The notes beneath the pieces were generated by a model that was not told where the DNA came from, searched no databases, and was given only the letters and a program-made list of their open reading frames with translations. The position numbers and the translations under genes are program-made. From NCBI RefSeq assembly GCF_000423085.1, contig NZ_AUHH01000007.1:62001-126000 (forward strand): a DNA stretch of 64,000 nt, written 5' to 3'. The DNA is from Granulicoccus phenolivorans DSM 17626 = NBRC 107789 = JCM 15570 (GTDB lineage: Bacteria > Actinomycetota > Actinomycetes > Propionibacteriales > Propionibacteriaceae). How positions within the stretch are numbered: position 1 is the stretch's first letter; each line of letters opens with the position of its first letter. Shown here one piece after another: positions 53,101-60,275 of the stretch.

Positions 53101-54454
53101 GGTCTGCGAGTTCGTCCCCGGGGAGAATCTGGCCACCCTGCTCACCGCCGGGCCGCTGAGTGCCCTGGAGGGCGCCTGGGTGGTCCGCGAGGTCGCCGAT
53201 GCGCTGGCCGGGATGCACGCCCAAGGCCTCTATCACCGCCGGATCTCGCCGGACACGGTGGTGATCACCGCCGCCGGTGGGGTGAAGATCGTCGGCTTCC
53301 TCCTGGAGGCGGCGATCGAGGAGCCCGGCACCGTCGATCAGGATTCCGCGGAGCAGGACACCACCGACCTCGGCCGGTTGCTGTACGCCACCCTGGTCTC
53401 CCGCTGGCCGGGCGGACCGGCGTACGGGCTGGCCGCGGCACCGACCGGTTCGGACGGGACCTGCCTGACCCCGCGTCAGGTCCGGGCGGGCGTCTCGCCG
53501 GCGCTGGACGGAATCTGCGACCGGATCCTGTCCCTGTCGCCGCGCCAGCACGGCCGCCCGATCACCTCGGCGAAGGACGTGGCCGCCGAACTGAGCGCGG
53601 TCCTCGGGACCGCGGACGCCTCCCACGATCTGGAGCGTCGGCTGCGCTACCCGGTCCAGGTGGTCACCTTCGGGGAACCGGCGGTCCCGGCCCGCTCGGC
53701 CCGCAGCCCGCACACCCCTGCCGGGTCGGTCCCGGGCTACGGTCCCGGCGAGATCGATGCGGACGCCACCGCCCCCCAGCAACCGATCGACCTGGCCGGG
53801 CCCGACTATGAGCCCGAACCGGTCACCGACCCGACCCGTCCGGTCCACCGGCCCCCCAGCGGCCGCCACCAGACCTGGCGCCCGTGGCTGCGGATCCTGG
53901 TCGCGGTGGTGATCGGCATCCTGATCTGCTCGCTGATCGTGGTCGCGGTGACGCTGAACCGGAACCGATCCGGCACCACGGCGCCAAAGGCGGCCACCGG
54001 GCCGGTCGTACTGTCGATCACCGGAGCCAAGGACTTCGATCCCGAGGGCGCCACCCGCGAGGAGAACCCGGACCAGGTGGCCCTGTCCCATGACGGCAAC
54101 CCGAGCACCGCCTGGCACACCGTCGTCTACAACGCCGCGAACCTCTCCGGGAAGTCCGGGGTCGGGGTGTATTACGACCTCGGCCGCGAGGTCGCCGTGT
54201 CCCAGGTCCGGCTGACCCTGGTGGGCACCGGGACCAACGTGCAGATCCGGGTCCCGGACCGGGCGGGGGACGCCGTGCCGACCGATTCCGCCACCCAGTG
54301 GCGCACTGTCGGGGAGGCCGACCGGACGCAGGAGACCACCGAGATCGCGGTCAGCCAGGTGAGCACCCGGTACGTGCTGGTCTGGCTCACCTCGATTCCC
54401 GGTACGCCCGGCAACTATCAGGGCGGAATCGCCGAAGTCGAGTTCATCGGATAA
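50162..54454 (+). CDS. murJ: Lipid II flippase MurJ fused to pseudokinase and extracytoplasmic domain
   Basis: 1430 residues. Disordered N-terminus (1-194); MurJ/MviN flippase core with about 14 TM helices (about 195-730); acidic disordered linker with GGSGDS repeats; kinase-like domain (about 900-1155); TM helix (about 1242-1265); and a beta-rich extracytoplasmic C-terminal domain (1280-1430). The kinase-like domain lacks a VAIK lysine (VLIH), has HRR for HRD and no DFG, so it is a pseudokinase. This matches mycobacterial MviN (Rv3910), whose phosphorylated pseudokinase binds the FHA protein FhaA. It flips the peptidoglycan precursor. Start GTG 50162 overlaps the previous stop. Confidence 0.95.
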   Translation: MTDPHGEITTDPAQARWRGTPPAGRDDLPDTVPLSTSDQPTQRDRRAPDSWAPADSPDEPEAVRTRPLPTPPLTRQQGTAPVNADAETAALPVVADDATAPLPSGGTGQAPHGGTGNGPVSAADAETTVLPVVDPVSAGSAPEAPDRSMSPRSDGDRPDPDSPADGPDSPGSDSADSADSPGPDSGTADRDGGRAATSRLLSAGALMAAGTMVSRILGFVRVALLAFVLGNGTRQADMFNIATTIPTSLYILFAGGALNTVLVPQLVRAAKNDADGGEAYTNRIITAFSLLIGAVTLILTVGAPVVTTIYSADAWRAPELAEHWKSMVFLAYLCMPQVFFYGVFFLLGQVLNARDHFGPMMWAPIANNIIQLLVLGLYLGIWGTSDGASPFTGPQAGLLGGGATFGIIVQSAVMVIWLRKIGYRYRPRFDLKGQGLGHTFHLAKWTLGFVAVNQLVLVVVDRLATSATAGGSGAGLTVYNNAYLMFVLPHSLITVSLATAMLPSASRLAANGDLAGVREETLRTIRLATSLVLPAAVAFLALAHPVVRLLFGHGAGAEDAAYVGWTLMAFAIGLVPFTVQYICLRAFYALEDTRSTFFIQIAIGAVNVIAGVGIVYAVGDPAWVAPSLALAYSLSYVVGLAISFHQLSRKLPDLRFAVVAKHLLRVFLAVAPAGLLAWGITTLLASDSVLIEAAVLLLAAVVALVVFFALARLIRITEVTSMLDAVLRRVRRRGGGSGGSGDSGDSGGSGGPEGPPGPDGDDPGTGPAADPDAEAETRALSTAATELGSGQSAAAPGLPEADSGTLPLPRDTGADGTDEYAGNPAGEDTLDPGPPTDPGPSPAYPVAPAATPQPRYAMPMYADRPASAASAGEDPDTEETNPLEVGDAADEDFHPIGGRVGDTLGNRYQLQELLVRRPTSETWRALDDILSRSVLIHRLAPEDPNNPLIMNAARRAAAATDARFLRVLDVIEEDPAGPFVVCEFVPGENLATLLTAGPLSALEGAWVVREVADALAGMHAQGLYHRRISPDTVVITAAGGVKIVGFLLEAAIEEPGTVDQDSAEQDTTDLGRLLYATLVSRWPGGPAYGLAAAPTGSDGTCLTPRQVRAGVSPALDGICDRILSLSPRQHGRPITSAKDVAAELSAVLGTADASHDLERRLRYPVQVVTFGEPAVPARSARSPHTPAGSVPGYGPGEIDADATAPQQPIDLAGPDYEPEPVTDPTRPVHRPPSGRHQTWRPWLRILVAVVIGILICSLIVVAVTLNRNRSGTTAPKAATGPVVLSITGAKDFDPEGATREENPDQVALSHDGNPSTAWHTVVYNAANLSGKSGVGVYYDLGREVAVSQVRLTLVGTGTNVQIRVPDRAGDAVPTDSATQWRTVGEADRTQETTEIAVSQVSTRYVLVWLTSIPGTPGNYQGGIAEVEFIG

Positions 54455-54543
54455 GGTCGCCGGGTGACCGGAGCCCCGCCGGCCGCTCCGATCCCCCGGG
54501 GATCAGCCAACTCCGCGCAGCGCGCCCGACGGGAAGGATGCCG

Positions 54544-55119
54544 GTGACCGACCCGCGTGACGACACCACGTTGCTCAAGGATCACGTGGCCGGTGATCCG
54601 CACGCCTTCGAGGTGTTGCTCGCCCGCCACCGCGATCGGCTGTGGGCGGTGGCGCTGCGGACCATGCGCAATCCGGAGGACGCCGCCGATGCGTTGCAGG
54701 AGGCGTACATCTCGGCCTTTCGGCGCGCGCACACCTTCCGCGGCGATGCCAAGTTCACCACCTGGATGCATCGCATCGTGGTCAATGCCTGCCTGGACCG
54801 GATCCGGCGCAACAAGGCACGCAGCACCGACCCGCTGCCCGAGCAGCCGGATCGGCTGGCCGAACTGACCGCCACCTCGAACACCCAGGACGCGATCGAC
54901 GCCAAGGAAACCCACACCGATGTGCTCAACGCGCTGAGCCGGATCAATCCCGACCAGCGCGCCGCGATCGTGCTGGTCGACATGGAGGGCTACAGCGTCG
55001 AGGAGGCCGCCACGATTCTGGGCTGCGCGACGGGTACGGTAAAGAGTCGTTGCGCACGGGGCCGGGCCAAGCTCGTTCCGCTGCTGCAGCACATGCGACC
55101 CGCCGGGACCGGCCGGTAG
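54544..55119 (+). CDS. sigM: ECF sigma factor SigM-like
   Basis: 191 residues. Region 2 is at about 20-90 (FEVLLARHRDRLWAVALRTMRNPEDAADALQEAYISAFRRA; TWMHRIVVNACLDRIRR). Region 4 is at about 125-180 (LNALSRINPDQRAAIVLVDMEGYSVEEAATILGCATGTVKSRCARGRAKL). The position after murJ is that of SigM in mycobacteria. GTG 54544 is preferred because GGGAAGG ends 6 nt upstream; ATG 54538 would abut it with no spacing. An ECF-type promoter follows downstream, in front of the anti-sigma gene. Confidence 0.9.
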   Translation: MTDPRDDTTLLKDHVAGDPHAFEVLLARHRDRLWAVALRTMRNPEDAADALQEAYISAFRRAHTFRGDAKFTTWMHRIVVNACLDRIRRNKARSTDPLPEQPDRLAELTATSNTQDAIDAKETHTDVLNALSRINPDQRAAIVLVDMEGYSVEEAATILGCATGTVKSRCARGRAKLVPLLQHMRPAGTGR

Positions 55120-55175
55120 CCGATCGTGGCCGACCGACCGCGCTCGGTGACCGCGCAAAAAGTGACGCGGCGGGC

Positions 55176-55203
55176 GGAACCGTCCGACGGGTCCGCCTCG
55201 TCA
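55176..55203 (+). promoter_or_regulatory. ECF (SigM-like) promoter before the anti-sigma gene
   Basis: GGAAC (55176-55180) and CGTCA (55199-55203) are separated by 18 bp, matching the actinobacterial SigM-type consensus GGAAC-N16-18-CGTCR. The GTG start at 55245 would have a leader of about 35 nt. It implies the anti-sigma gene is part of the SigM regulon, a feedback loop. Confidence 0.6.
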
Positions 55204-55244
55204 GATACGAGCCACAGCCGTGGCTTCCCCCGGAAGGACTGACC

Positions 55245-55673
55245 GTGACCGTTGATTCCCCCGGTTCTGCGCACGACTCCGCTCATCCCGAGCAACTCCC
55301 CGACACCGACCATGTCGATCTGGACGCGATCGCCGATGCCGACGAAGATCTGCCGACCCCGGAACGGGCGGCCCGGGTACGGCGGCATCTGATCGGCTGC
55401 CCCGAGTGTGCCGCGATTGCCGCGATTCTCGCCGAGACCTGCGCGGCGGTGGCCGCCGATCCGGCGCCGGCGATGCCCGATGCGGTCTTCGAGCGGTTGT
55501 CCGAGGTGGTCCGGGCCGAGTCGGCTCGCCGCCGCTCGGGGCTGCTGTCGGCCGAGGAGCAGGCGTCCCGGACGCAGGCGGCCAAGCGCACCGCGCTCGG
55601 CAGCTTCGGGGAGAACCCCTCCTACGGGCGCAAGTCGATGCGGCAGTTCCAGCCCGGCACGACCGAGCGCTGA
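55245..55673 (+). CDS. Soluble zinc-type anti-sigma factor
   Basis: 142 residues with a zinc anti-sigma (ZAS) motif H-x3-C-x2-C (RRHLIGCPEC) near residue 48, normally redox- or zinc-sensing and binding the sigma factor. No hydrophobic segment is visible, so unlike the membrane-anchored mycobacterial counterpart (RsmA) this one should be cytosolic. The C-terminal 60 residues are acidic/basic mixed and likely disordered. GTG 55245 has GGAAGGA about 7 nt upstream. Preceded by a SigM-like promoter. Confidence 0.83.
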   Translation: MTVDSPGSAHDSAHPEQLPDTDHVDLDAIADADEDLPTPERAARVRRHLIGCPECAAIAAILAETCAAVAADPAPAMPDAVFERLSEVVRAESARRRSGLLSAEEQASRTQAAKRTALGSFGENPSYGRKSMRQFQPGTTER

Positions 55674-55692
55674 GCCCCCGCCGGGGAACACC

Positions 55693-55727
55693 GAAGCACC
55701 CGGCGACCGAGTGTCGCCGGGTGCTTC
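55693..55727. terminator. Bidirectional hairpin between anti-sigma and pirin genes
   Basis: GAAGCACCCGGCGAC (55693-55707) pairs perfectly with GTCGCCGGGTGCTTC (55713-55727), loop cgagt. Confidence 0.8.
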
Positions 55728-55757
55728 ATGTCGTGGTTGTGGGCCTGCGGGCGGGCG

Positions 55758-56708
55758 TCAGCGCCGCTCGCCGTAGCTACTGCCGCGCCGATTGCGGGTC
55801 TTCAGGCGTACGTTCGGCAGCTGCGGCGCGGGGATCCGATCGGTCGTCCCGACATACCCGGGCACCTCGCCGAAGCGGTCGCCGTGGGCCTGCCACTCCT
55901 CCCGGAAAGCGACGATCTCGTCGTGGGTGCGGCCGACGAAGTTCCACCACATCACGATCTCCTCGGTGAACGGCTCCCCGCCGAGCAGGATCAGGCGTAC
56001 CGGCCCCGGCCCCGCGGTCAGGGTGAGGGTGCGCTCGCCGGGCTCGAGACAGGCGAGGTCCGCGTACGCCAGGGCGGTCCCGTTGACGCTCAGCTCGCCA
56101 CGGTCGAGCAGAATGCCGTACTCGAAGGACGGATCGATCTCCAGTACGCAGGTGGCCCCCGGCACCAGATCGAGCTGGGCCCCCAGCAGCGGGGTGAAAC
56201 TGTGCACCGGCGCCGCGTCGACCCCGGCCAGGGAACCGACGAAGACCAGGGCCGTGCCCGCGGCACCGGGCAGCGGTGCCGGTTCGGGAACGTGGTGCTG
56301 GAAGCCGCGTTCCCCGTGCCGGTCGGCGTCCGGCAGAACCACCCACAGCTGAACTCCGTGCAGGATGCTGGTCGCCGCGGTGCTGACCTCGGAGTGCGCG
56401 ATCCCGGCGCCGGCCGACATCAGGTTCATCTCGCCGGGGCGGACCTTGGCGATCACGCCGCCGGTGTCGCGGTGCTCGATCTCACCCTCGAAGAGCCAGG
56501 AGACCGTCTGCAGGCCGGTGTGCGGGTGCGGCGGGACGTCCATGCCGCCCTCGTTGCCCGCCTTCACCGGGGTCGGGCCGTAGTGGTCGCAGAAGCACCA
56601 GGCCCCGACGAACGAGCGGTCGCGGTGCGGGATGGTCCGCCGCACGTTCAGGGCGCGTACGCCGCCGAGCGGCACCTCACGGGCGGACAGGATCTGGATT
56701 TCGCTCAC
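55758..56708 (-). CDS. Pirin family protein (bicupin)
   Basis: 316 residues. N-terminal pirin cupin with the metal-binding segment PPHPHTGLQTVSWLFEGEIEHRD and the SAGAGIAHSE motif. The C-terminal second cupin contains GGEPFTEEIVMWWNFVGRTHDEI, a pirin hallmark. Prokaryotic pirins act as quercetinase-like or redox-sensing regulators; role here unknown. GTG 56708 has TACAGT 7 nt upstream on the minus strand, so it is probably leaderless. Confidence 0.92.
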   Translation of the reverse strand: MSEIQILSAREVPLGGVRALNVRRTIPHRDRSFVGAWCFCDHYGPTPVKAGNEGGMDVPPHPHTGLQTVSWLFEGEIEHRDTGGVIAKVRPGEMNLMSAGAGIAHSEVSTAATSILHGVQLWVVLPDADRHGERGFQHHVPEPAPLPGAAGTALVFVGSLAGVDAAPVHSFTPLLGAQLDLVPGATCVLEIDPSFEYGILLDRGELSVNGTALAYADLACLEPGERTLTLTAGPGPVRLILLGGEPFTEEIVMWWNFVGRTHDEIVAFREEWQAHGDRFGEVPGYVGTTDRIPAPQLPNVRLKTRNRRGSSYGERR

Positions 56709-56715
56709 CCCTGGG

Positions 56716-56721
56716 ACTGTA
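56716..56721 (-). promoter_or_regulatory. -10 box for leaderless pirin mRNA
   Basis: TACAGT on the minus strand ends 7 nt before the GTG at 56708. Confidence 0.5.
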
Positions 56722-56739
56722 CCCGGCGAGGCCGGCGGT

Positions 56740-58653
56740 TCAGCGTCGGGGAGACCTCGGGCGGGCGGGCGGCAGCTTCCCCTGCGGGCCGGGACCGTAC
56801 GCCGCCACCCGCTGCGGCTTCGCCTGCCGGGATCGGCCCACGATCAGGGCCACCCCACCGCCGGCCAGGGCCAGGGAGGCGATGGCGCCGAGGATGATCA
56901 CCGGAGCGCTGGTGCGGCCGGCCAGCGGCGTACTCAGGTTGATGCCTTGCGAGGCAACCTCACGGTCATTGGTGCCCGCGGCGTCCGGGTTGCCCGGGTC
57001 GCCGAGTTGGATGCCGGGTTCGGCATTCTGGTCCGGCGCCGGCTGCCCCCCGGTGGTCCCGGGGTCGCCCCCGGTGTCCGCGGGAGCGCCATTGGGCGCA
57101 TCGGCCGGGGCGGTATCGCCCTGGGTCACCGGCGGCGCCGGGACCGTTTCGGGCTGGCCGGCACCCGGGTCCTGCGGGGCACCGGGGTCCTGCGGGGCAC
57201 TGGGGTCGCTCGGCTGGGATCCGTCGGCCGGGGGCGGTACCTGGGTCCCGGGATCCTGCGCGGGCCCCGACTGCGGTTCGACCGGCGGCATCGGCTGTTG
57301 CCCGCCGGGATCTGCCGGCAACGTGGGTTCCGGGGCTGACGTGCGCTGGGGGGCTGACGTGCGCTGGGGGGCAGAGGAGGGCTGCGGGGCGGGCTGGTTG
57401 CCGCCGTCGGTGCGGGACTCGGTCCGGCCCTGCGGAGCCTGCTGCGTCTTCGGCTGCTCCTGGGCCGGGGCCGGCTGCTGGGTCTTCTTCGGCTGCTCCT
57501 GCGCCGGAGCCGGCTGCTGAGTCTTCGGCTGTTCCTGGGCCGGGGCGGGCTGCTGGGTCTTCGGTTGTTCCTGGGCCGGGGCCGGCTGCTGGGACTTCGG
57601 CTGCGTCTTCGGCTGCTCCGACGGCGGCTTCGGTTCAGCCTTTTCGACCGGCGGCAGGGTCGGCGGCAGCGTGACGGTGGTCAGCGAGGGCGATGCCTTG
57701 GGCGAGACCCGCGGGGTGCCGACCGGACTGCTTTCGGTCGCCGAGGGAAAAGCAGAAGTCGGCGAGGCCGGCGAGCTGGGTTTGACCGTCGAGCTCGGTT
57801 TCGCCGTCGAGCTCGGTTTCGCCGTCGGACTGGGCTTGGCCGTCGAGGTGGGCGAGGCCGTCGCGGTCCGGCCGGGTGCCGCGCTCGGCGACGGCGTCGC
57901 CGCCACCGGCGGCCCCGGCTGCGTGCTGTTCGGATCCTTCGCGAACGCGGCGAGTTGGGCCCCGGTCCCGTTGAAAACGTTGATCCCGAGCTTCTGCTCG
58001 GTGTTGCGGTACTGGTGGAAGGTGAAGTCGCTCCACGGCTTCGGCACCTCCGGGTTGCGCACCTCCCAGCGCGCGATCCACAGCGGCATCTGCTGCAGCA
58101 CCGGATGATCGGTGCCGACGCACTTCTCCAGGTAGCTCTTGCTGGCGTGCAGCATCGGGTAGCGGCCGCTCTGGTGCTGATATGCGGTCGCGAACTCGCT
58201 CAGCCAGGTGCCCAGCTCGGCCCGGGACTTTCCGAAGCACTGCTGGTTCAGTTCCGGTTGATCGGCGAGTTCGACGGTCCCGGGAAGGGTACGCCCATCG
58301 TTGTGCCAGGCACCGCCGTTGGCGAGGAACTGACCGGCCTGGGTCGCGCCGTCACTCTGGTCCGGGCGGGCGAGGTGGGAGGCGCCCCGGATCAGGCCGG
58401 CCTCACCGGCTCCGCGCCAGTTGCGTGCGAACTTCGCGTCGGTGTCCTTACCCGTGGTGGCCCGGATCAGGGCGAAGGACCACTGCTGTTGCTTCGCCCT
58501 GCCCCAGTCGAAGTCCCCCTGCAGCCGGGAGATGTCGGGGCCCTGGGGACCGGAGCGGTAGTCGGCAGCGCCGGCAAGGCTCACCCCGAAACCGGAAAGG
58601 CCGATGCCCACGGCAACGACTCCGGCGGCCAGGCGCTTGGTCGACAGCTTCAC
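56740..58653 (-). CDS. Secreted GH25-like protein with degenerate active site, Pro-rich stalk and C-terminal anchor
   Basis: 637 residues. Signal peptide (1-29) and GH25 muramidase-like domain (about 38-250: PDISRLQGDFDW; FALIRATTGKDTDAKFARNW; AGLIRGASHLARPDQSDG). D40 is kept, but the catalytic acidic stretch (D-x-E in active enzymes) reads VELA at 127-130, replacing Asp by Glu and Glu by Ala, and the C-terminal Asp is missing. Ser/Thr/Pro-rich repeats follow, including four PAPAQEQPKTQQ units, then a single TM helix and a basic tail (GRSRQAKPQR). Probably a wall-binding rather than hydrolysing protein. GTG 58653 has GGAGGG 8 nt upstream. Confidence 0.8.
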   Translation of the reverse strand: MKLSTKRLAAGVVAVGIGLSGFGVSLAGAADYRSGPQGPDISRLQGDFDWGRAKQQQWSFALIRATTGKDTDAKFARNWRGAGEAGLIRGASHLARPDQSDGATQAGQFLANGGAWHNDGRTLPGTVELADQPELNQQCFGKSRAELGTWLSEFATAYQHQSGRYPMLHASKSYLEKCVGTDHPVLQQMPLWIARWEVRNPEVPKPWSDFTFHQYRNTEQKLGINVFNGTGAQLAAFAKDPNSTQPGPPVAATPSPSAAPGRTATASPTSTAKPSPTAKPSSTAKPSSTVKPSSPASPTSAFPSATESSPVGTPRVSPKASPSLTTVTLPPTLPPVEKAEPKPPSEQPKTQPKSQQPAPAQEQPKTQQPAPAQEQPKTQQPAPAQEQPKKTQQPAPAQEQPKTQQAPQGRTESRTDGGNQPAPQPSSAPQRTSAPQRTSAPEPTLPADPGGQQPMPPVEPQSGPAQDPGTQVPPPADGSQPSDPSAPQDPGAPQDPGAGQPETVPAPPVTQGDTAPADAPNGAPADTGGDPGTTGGQPAPDQNAEPGIQLGDPGNPDAAGTNDREVASQGINLSTPLAGRTSAPVIILGAIASLALAGGGVALIVGRSRQAKPQRVAAYGPGPQGKLPPARPRSPRR

Positions 58654-58713
58654 GATCGATTCCCTCCGGCAGGCTCGCGAGCCCGCGATTGACCCAAGAA
58701 CAGGGCCCACCCT

Positions 58714-58719
58714 AGGCAG
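58714..58719 (-). promoter_or_regulatory. Possible -10 box for the GH25-like gene
   Basis: TAGGGT on the minus strand would give a leader of about 55 nt containing the palindrome GGCTCGCGAGCC (near 58674-58685). Confidence 0.35.
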
Positions 58720-58786
58720 CGGGCGGAGCGCACACCCAGCCTCGGGGCAGGGAAGTTTCCGGGCAGCCGACGATCGTGTCCCGATC

Positions 58787-58844
58787 CTGACTCCAGTCGG
58801 CGAAATCAGGCCCCGCACGGCCGATTCGAAGCTGCTGGAGTCAG
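58787..58844. repeat. 10-bp perfect inverted repeat with nested stem
   Basis: CTGACTCCAG (58787-58796) and CTGGAGTCAG (58835-58844) enclose 38 nt with a weaker inner stem (TCGGC/GCCGA). On the plus strand it is followed by tttt. It lies between two minus-strand genes and could terminate the upstream one (58921-60036). Confidence 0.55.
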
Positions 58845-58920
58845 TTTTGGCCCACCCGGACACCGCAACCGGCCCCGGCTCTCGACTCCGGCCCCGCCTG
58901 ACCCGCCCCGGCGCTCCGGC

Positions 58921-60036
58921 TCAGCCGACGCCCTCCAGGGCCTTGACCTGGTCCGCGCTGTCCCCCGCGTCGGCCGACGCCACGACCAGGAAGCGGCCCA
59001 CCCCGATCAGACACCGCTCCTTCTTGTCCTCGACCGAGACGCGTTGGCAGACCGCCCGGTGCGCATTGATCCGGGTCTCCCGCGGCGGGAACTGATACGA
59101 GGCGGTCGGATCCACCGTCAGGATCCGGTCCACCGCCGTCGCATCGGCATAGGCCAGCACGGTGTTCCGTCCGCGCAGCTGCGCCTGCAGGTCCCGGTCG
59201 CGGAACTCAGGGGCGATCAGCGCCGTGGCATCCACTCCATCGGTTCGCCCGGCCACCTGGATCTGCTCCGGCGCCCAGTCCCGCCCGGCGATCAGGGGCA
59301 CCCGATCGGCCAGCGACGGATAGGTCGCCGGCAGGGGGGTCCCGGTGACCCGGGCCATCGCGGTAATGGTCTGTTGCAGCAGCGGGCGCAGCTTCTCCCG
59401 GGCACTGTCGGCATCGGCCCGGGGCAGGCAGCCGAAGCTCGCCTCCAGGGTGGTCTGCCCGATCCGGGCCACCACGCTGAGAAAGACCGGGTCCGGAACA
59501 CGACAACCCTGCGCGTTCGTCCCGGCGTACCAGAGCACCTCATCGGCACCGGGCAGCGTCTCCCGCGCCAGCACCGGATTGGCCGCGTAGCCCTGCCAGA
59601 ACGTCCCGAGCCGATCGGGGGCAGCCCACTCGATCACCTGCAGCGGGTGGGTGGTGCGGTCGAACAGCCCCCGCCCGGCCGCGGGCCAGACCGCGGAGGT
59701 TTCGTTGACCGTGGTCCGGAACCCGGCCCGCAGGCCGGCCGGGGCATTCTGGGGCGGGTCCGCGCGGGTACCGGGATCCACGGTGTACAGCGGGGTCAGC
59801 CACGGGTCGCCGGGATCGGTCAGTTGCCAGGCCTCCACGTACTGGCGGGTCCGCGCCACCGAGGCCACGGTGGGATCGCTGGTCGCCAGCGCCGCCACCG
59901 GCTTGCCCTCCGGCCACGGGCTCGGGGTCCGGCGCCCCTGTTGGTGCTGGAGGTAGAGCCCGACGCCGAGTCCGAGGATCAGCAGGCTGATCAGGACCAG
60001 CACCGCCGGAACCAACGCTCCTCGAAATCTCCGCAC
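58921..60036 (-). CDS. Unknown secreted or membrane-anchored protein
   Basis: 371 residues. An N-terminal signal anchor (VPAVLVLISLLILGLGVGLYL) is followed by a roughly 340-residue extracytoplasmic part with no recognised domain. Four Cys are visible (QGCRVPD, SFGCLPR, AVCQRV, ERCLIG), probably two disulfides. Start GTG 60036 has TAGGCT 8 nt upstream on the minus strand. Lies between tRNA-Ile and the GH25-like gene. No function assigned. Confidence 0.72.
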   Translation of the reverse strand: MRRFRGALVPAVLVLISLLILGLGVGLYLQHQQGRRTPSPWPEGKPVAALATSDPTVASVARTRQYVEAWQLTDPGDPWLTPLYTVDPGTRADPPQNAPAGLRAGFRTTVNETSAVWPAAGRGLFDRTTHPLQVIEWAAPDRLGTFWQGYAANPVLARETLPGADEVLWYAGTNAQGCRVPDPVFLSVVARIGQTTLEASFGCLPRADADSAREKLRPLLQQTITAMARVTGTPLPATYPSLADRVPLIAGRDWAPEQIQVAGRTDGVDATALIAPEFRDRDLQAQLRGRNTVLAYADATAVDRILTVDPTASYQFPPRETRINAHRAVCQRVSVEDKKERCLIGVGRFLVVASADAGDSADQVKALEGVG

Positions 60037-60044
60037 GATCCAGC

Positions 60045-60050
60045 AGCCTA
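60045..60050 (-). promoter_or_regulatory. -10 box for leaderless mRNA of the unknown secreted protein
   Basis: TAGGCT on the minus strand ends 8 nt before the GTG at 60036. Confidence 0.4.
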
Positions 60051-60081
60051 GTCGACGGACCGAAACGGCTCCGGAACCAGA

Positions 60082-60115
60082 AAATCCCTCCCGGTACCAG
60101 GCCCGGGAGGGATTT
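60082..60115 (-). terminator. Rho-independent terminator of tRNA-Ile
   Basis: On the minus strand, AAATCCCTCCCGG and CCGGGAGGGATTT (plus-strand arms 60082-60094 and 60103-60115) form a perfect 13-bp stem followed by TTTTC. It sits 8 nt after the tRNA 3' end. Confidence 0.85.
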
Positions 60116-60122
60116 CGGAGGG

Positions 60123-60196
60123 TGCGCCCAGCTGGACTTGAACCAGCGACCTCTGCCTTATCAGGGCAGCGCTCTAACCGCCTGAGCTATGGGCGC
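60123..60196 (-). tRNA. tRNA-Ile (anticodon GAT)
   Basis: A 74-nt cloverleaf on the minus strand. Acceptor GCGCCCA pairs with TGGGCGC plus discriminator A. The D-arm contains AGCTCAGGCGGTTAGAGC, the anticodon stem-loop CTGCC-CTGATAA-GGCAG, and the T-arm GCTGG-TTCAAGT-CCAGC. CCA is not encoded. In many actinobacteria tRNA-Ile and tRNA-Ala follow gyrA and DUF3566; here only tRNA-Ile is seen. Confidence 0.97.
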
Positions 60197-60275
60197 GGGG
60201 CCGATCATCGATCAGCACCGAGGGAAAACATTACTGGAAGATCCCCCCGGTGCCAAATCGAGACCGGGACCTCGC

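Noticed and set aside
57000-57900. Plus-strand ORFs opposite the GH25-like stalk
   Set aside because: Mirror of a Pro/Gln repeat region; compositional artefact with no start signal.
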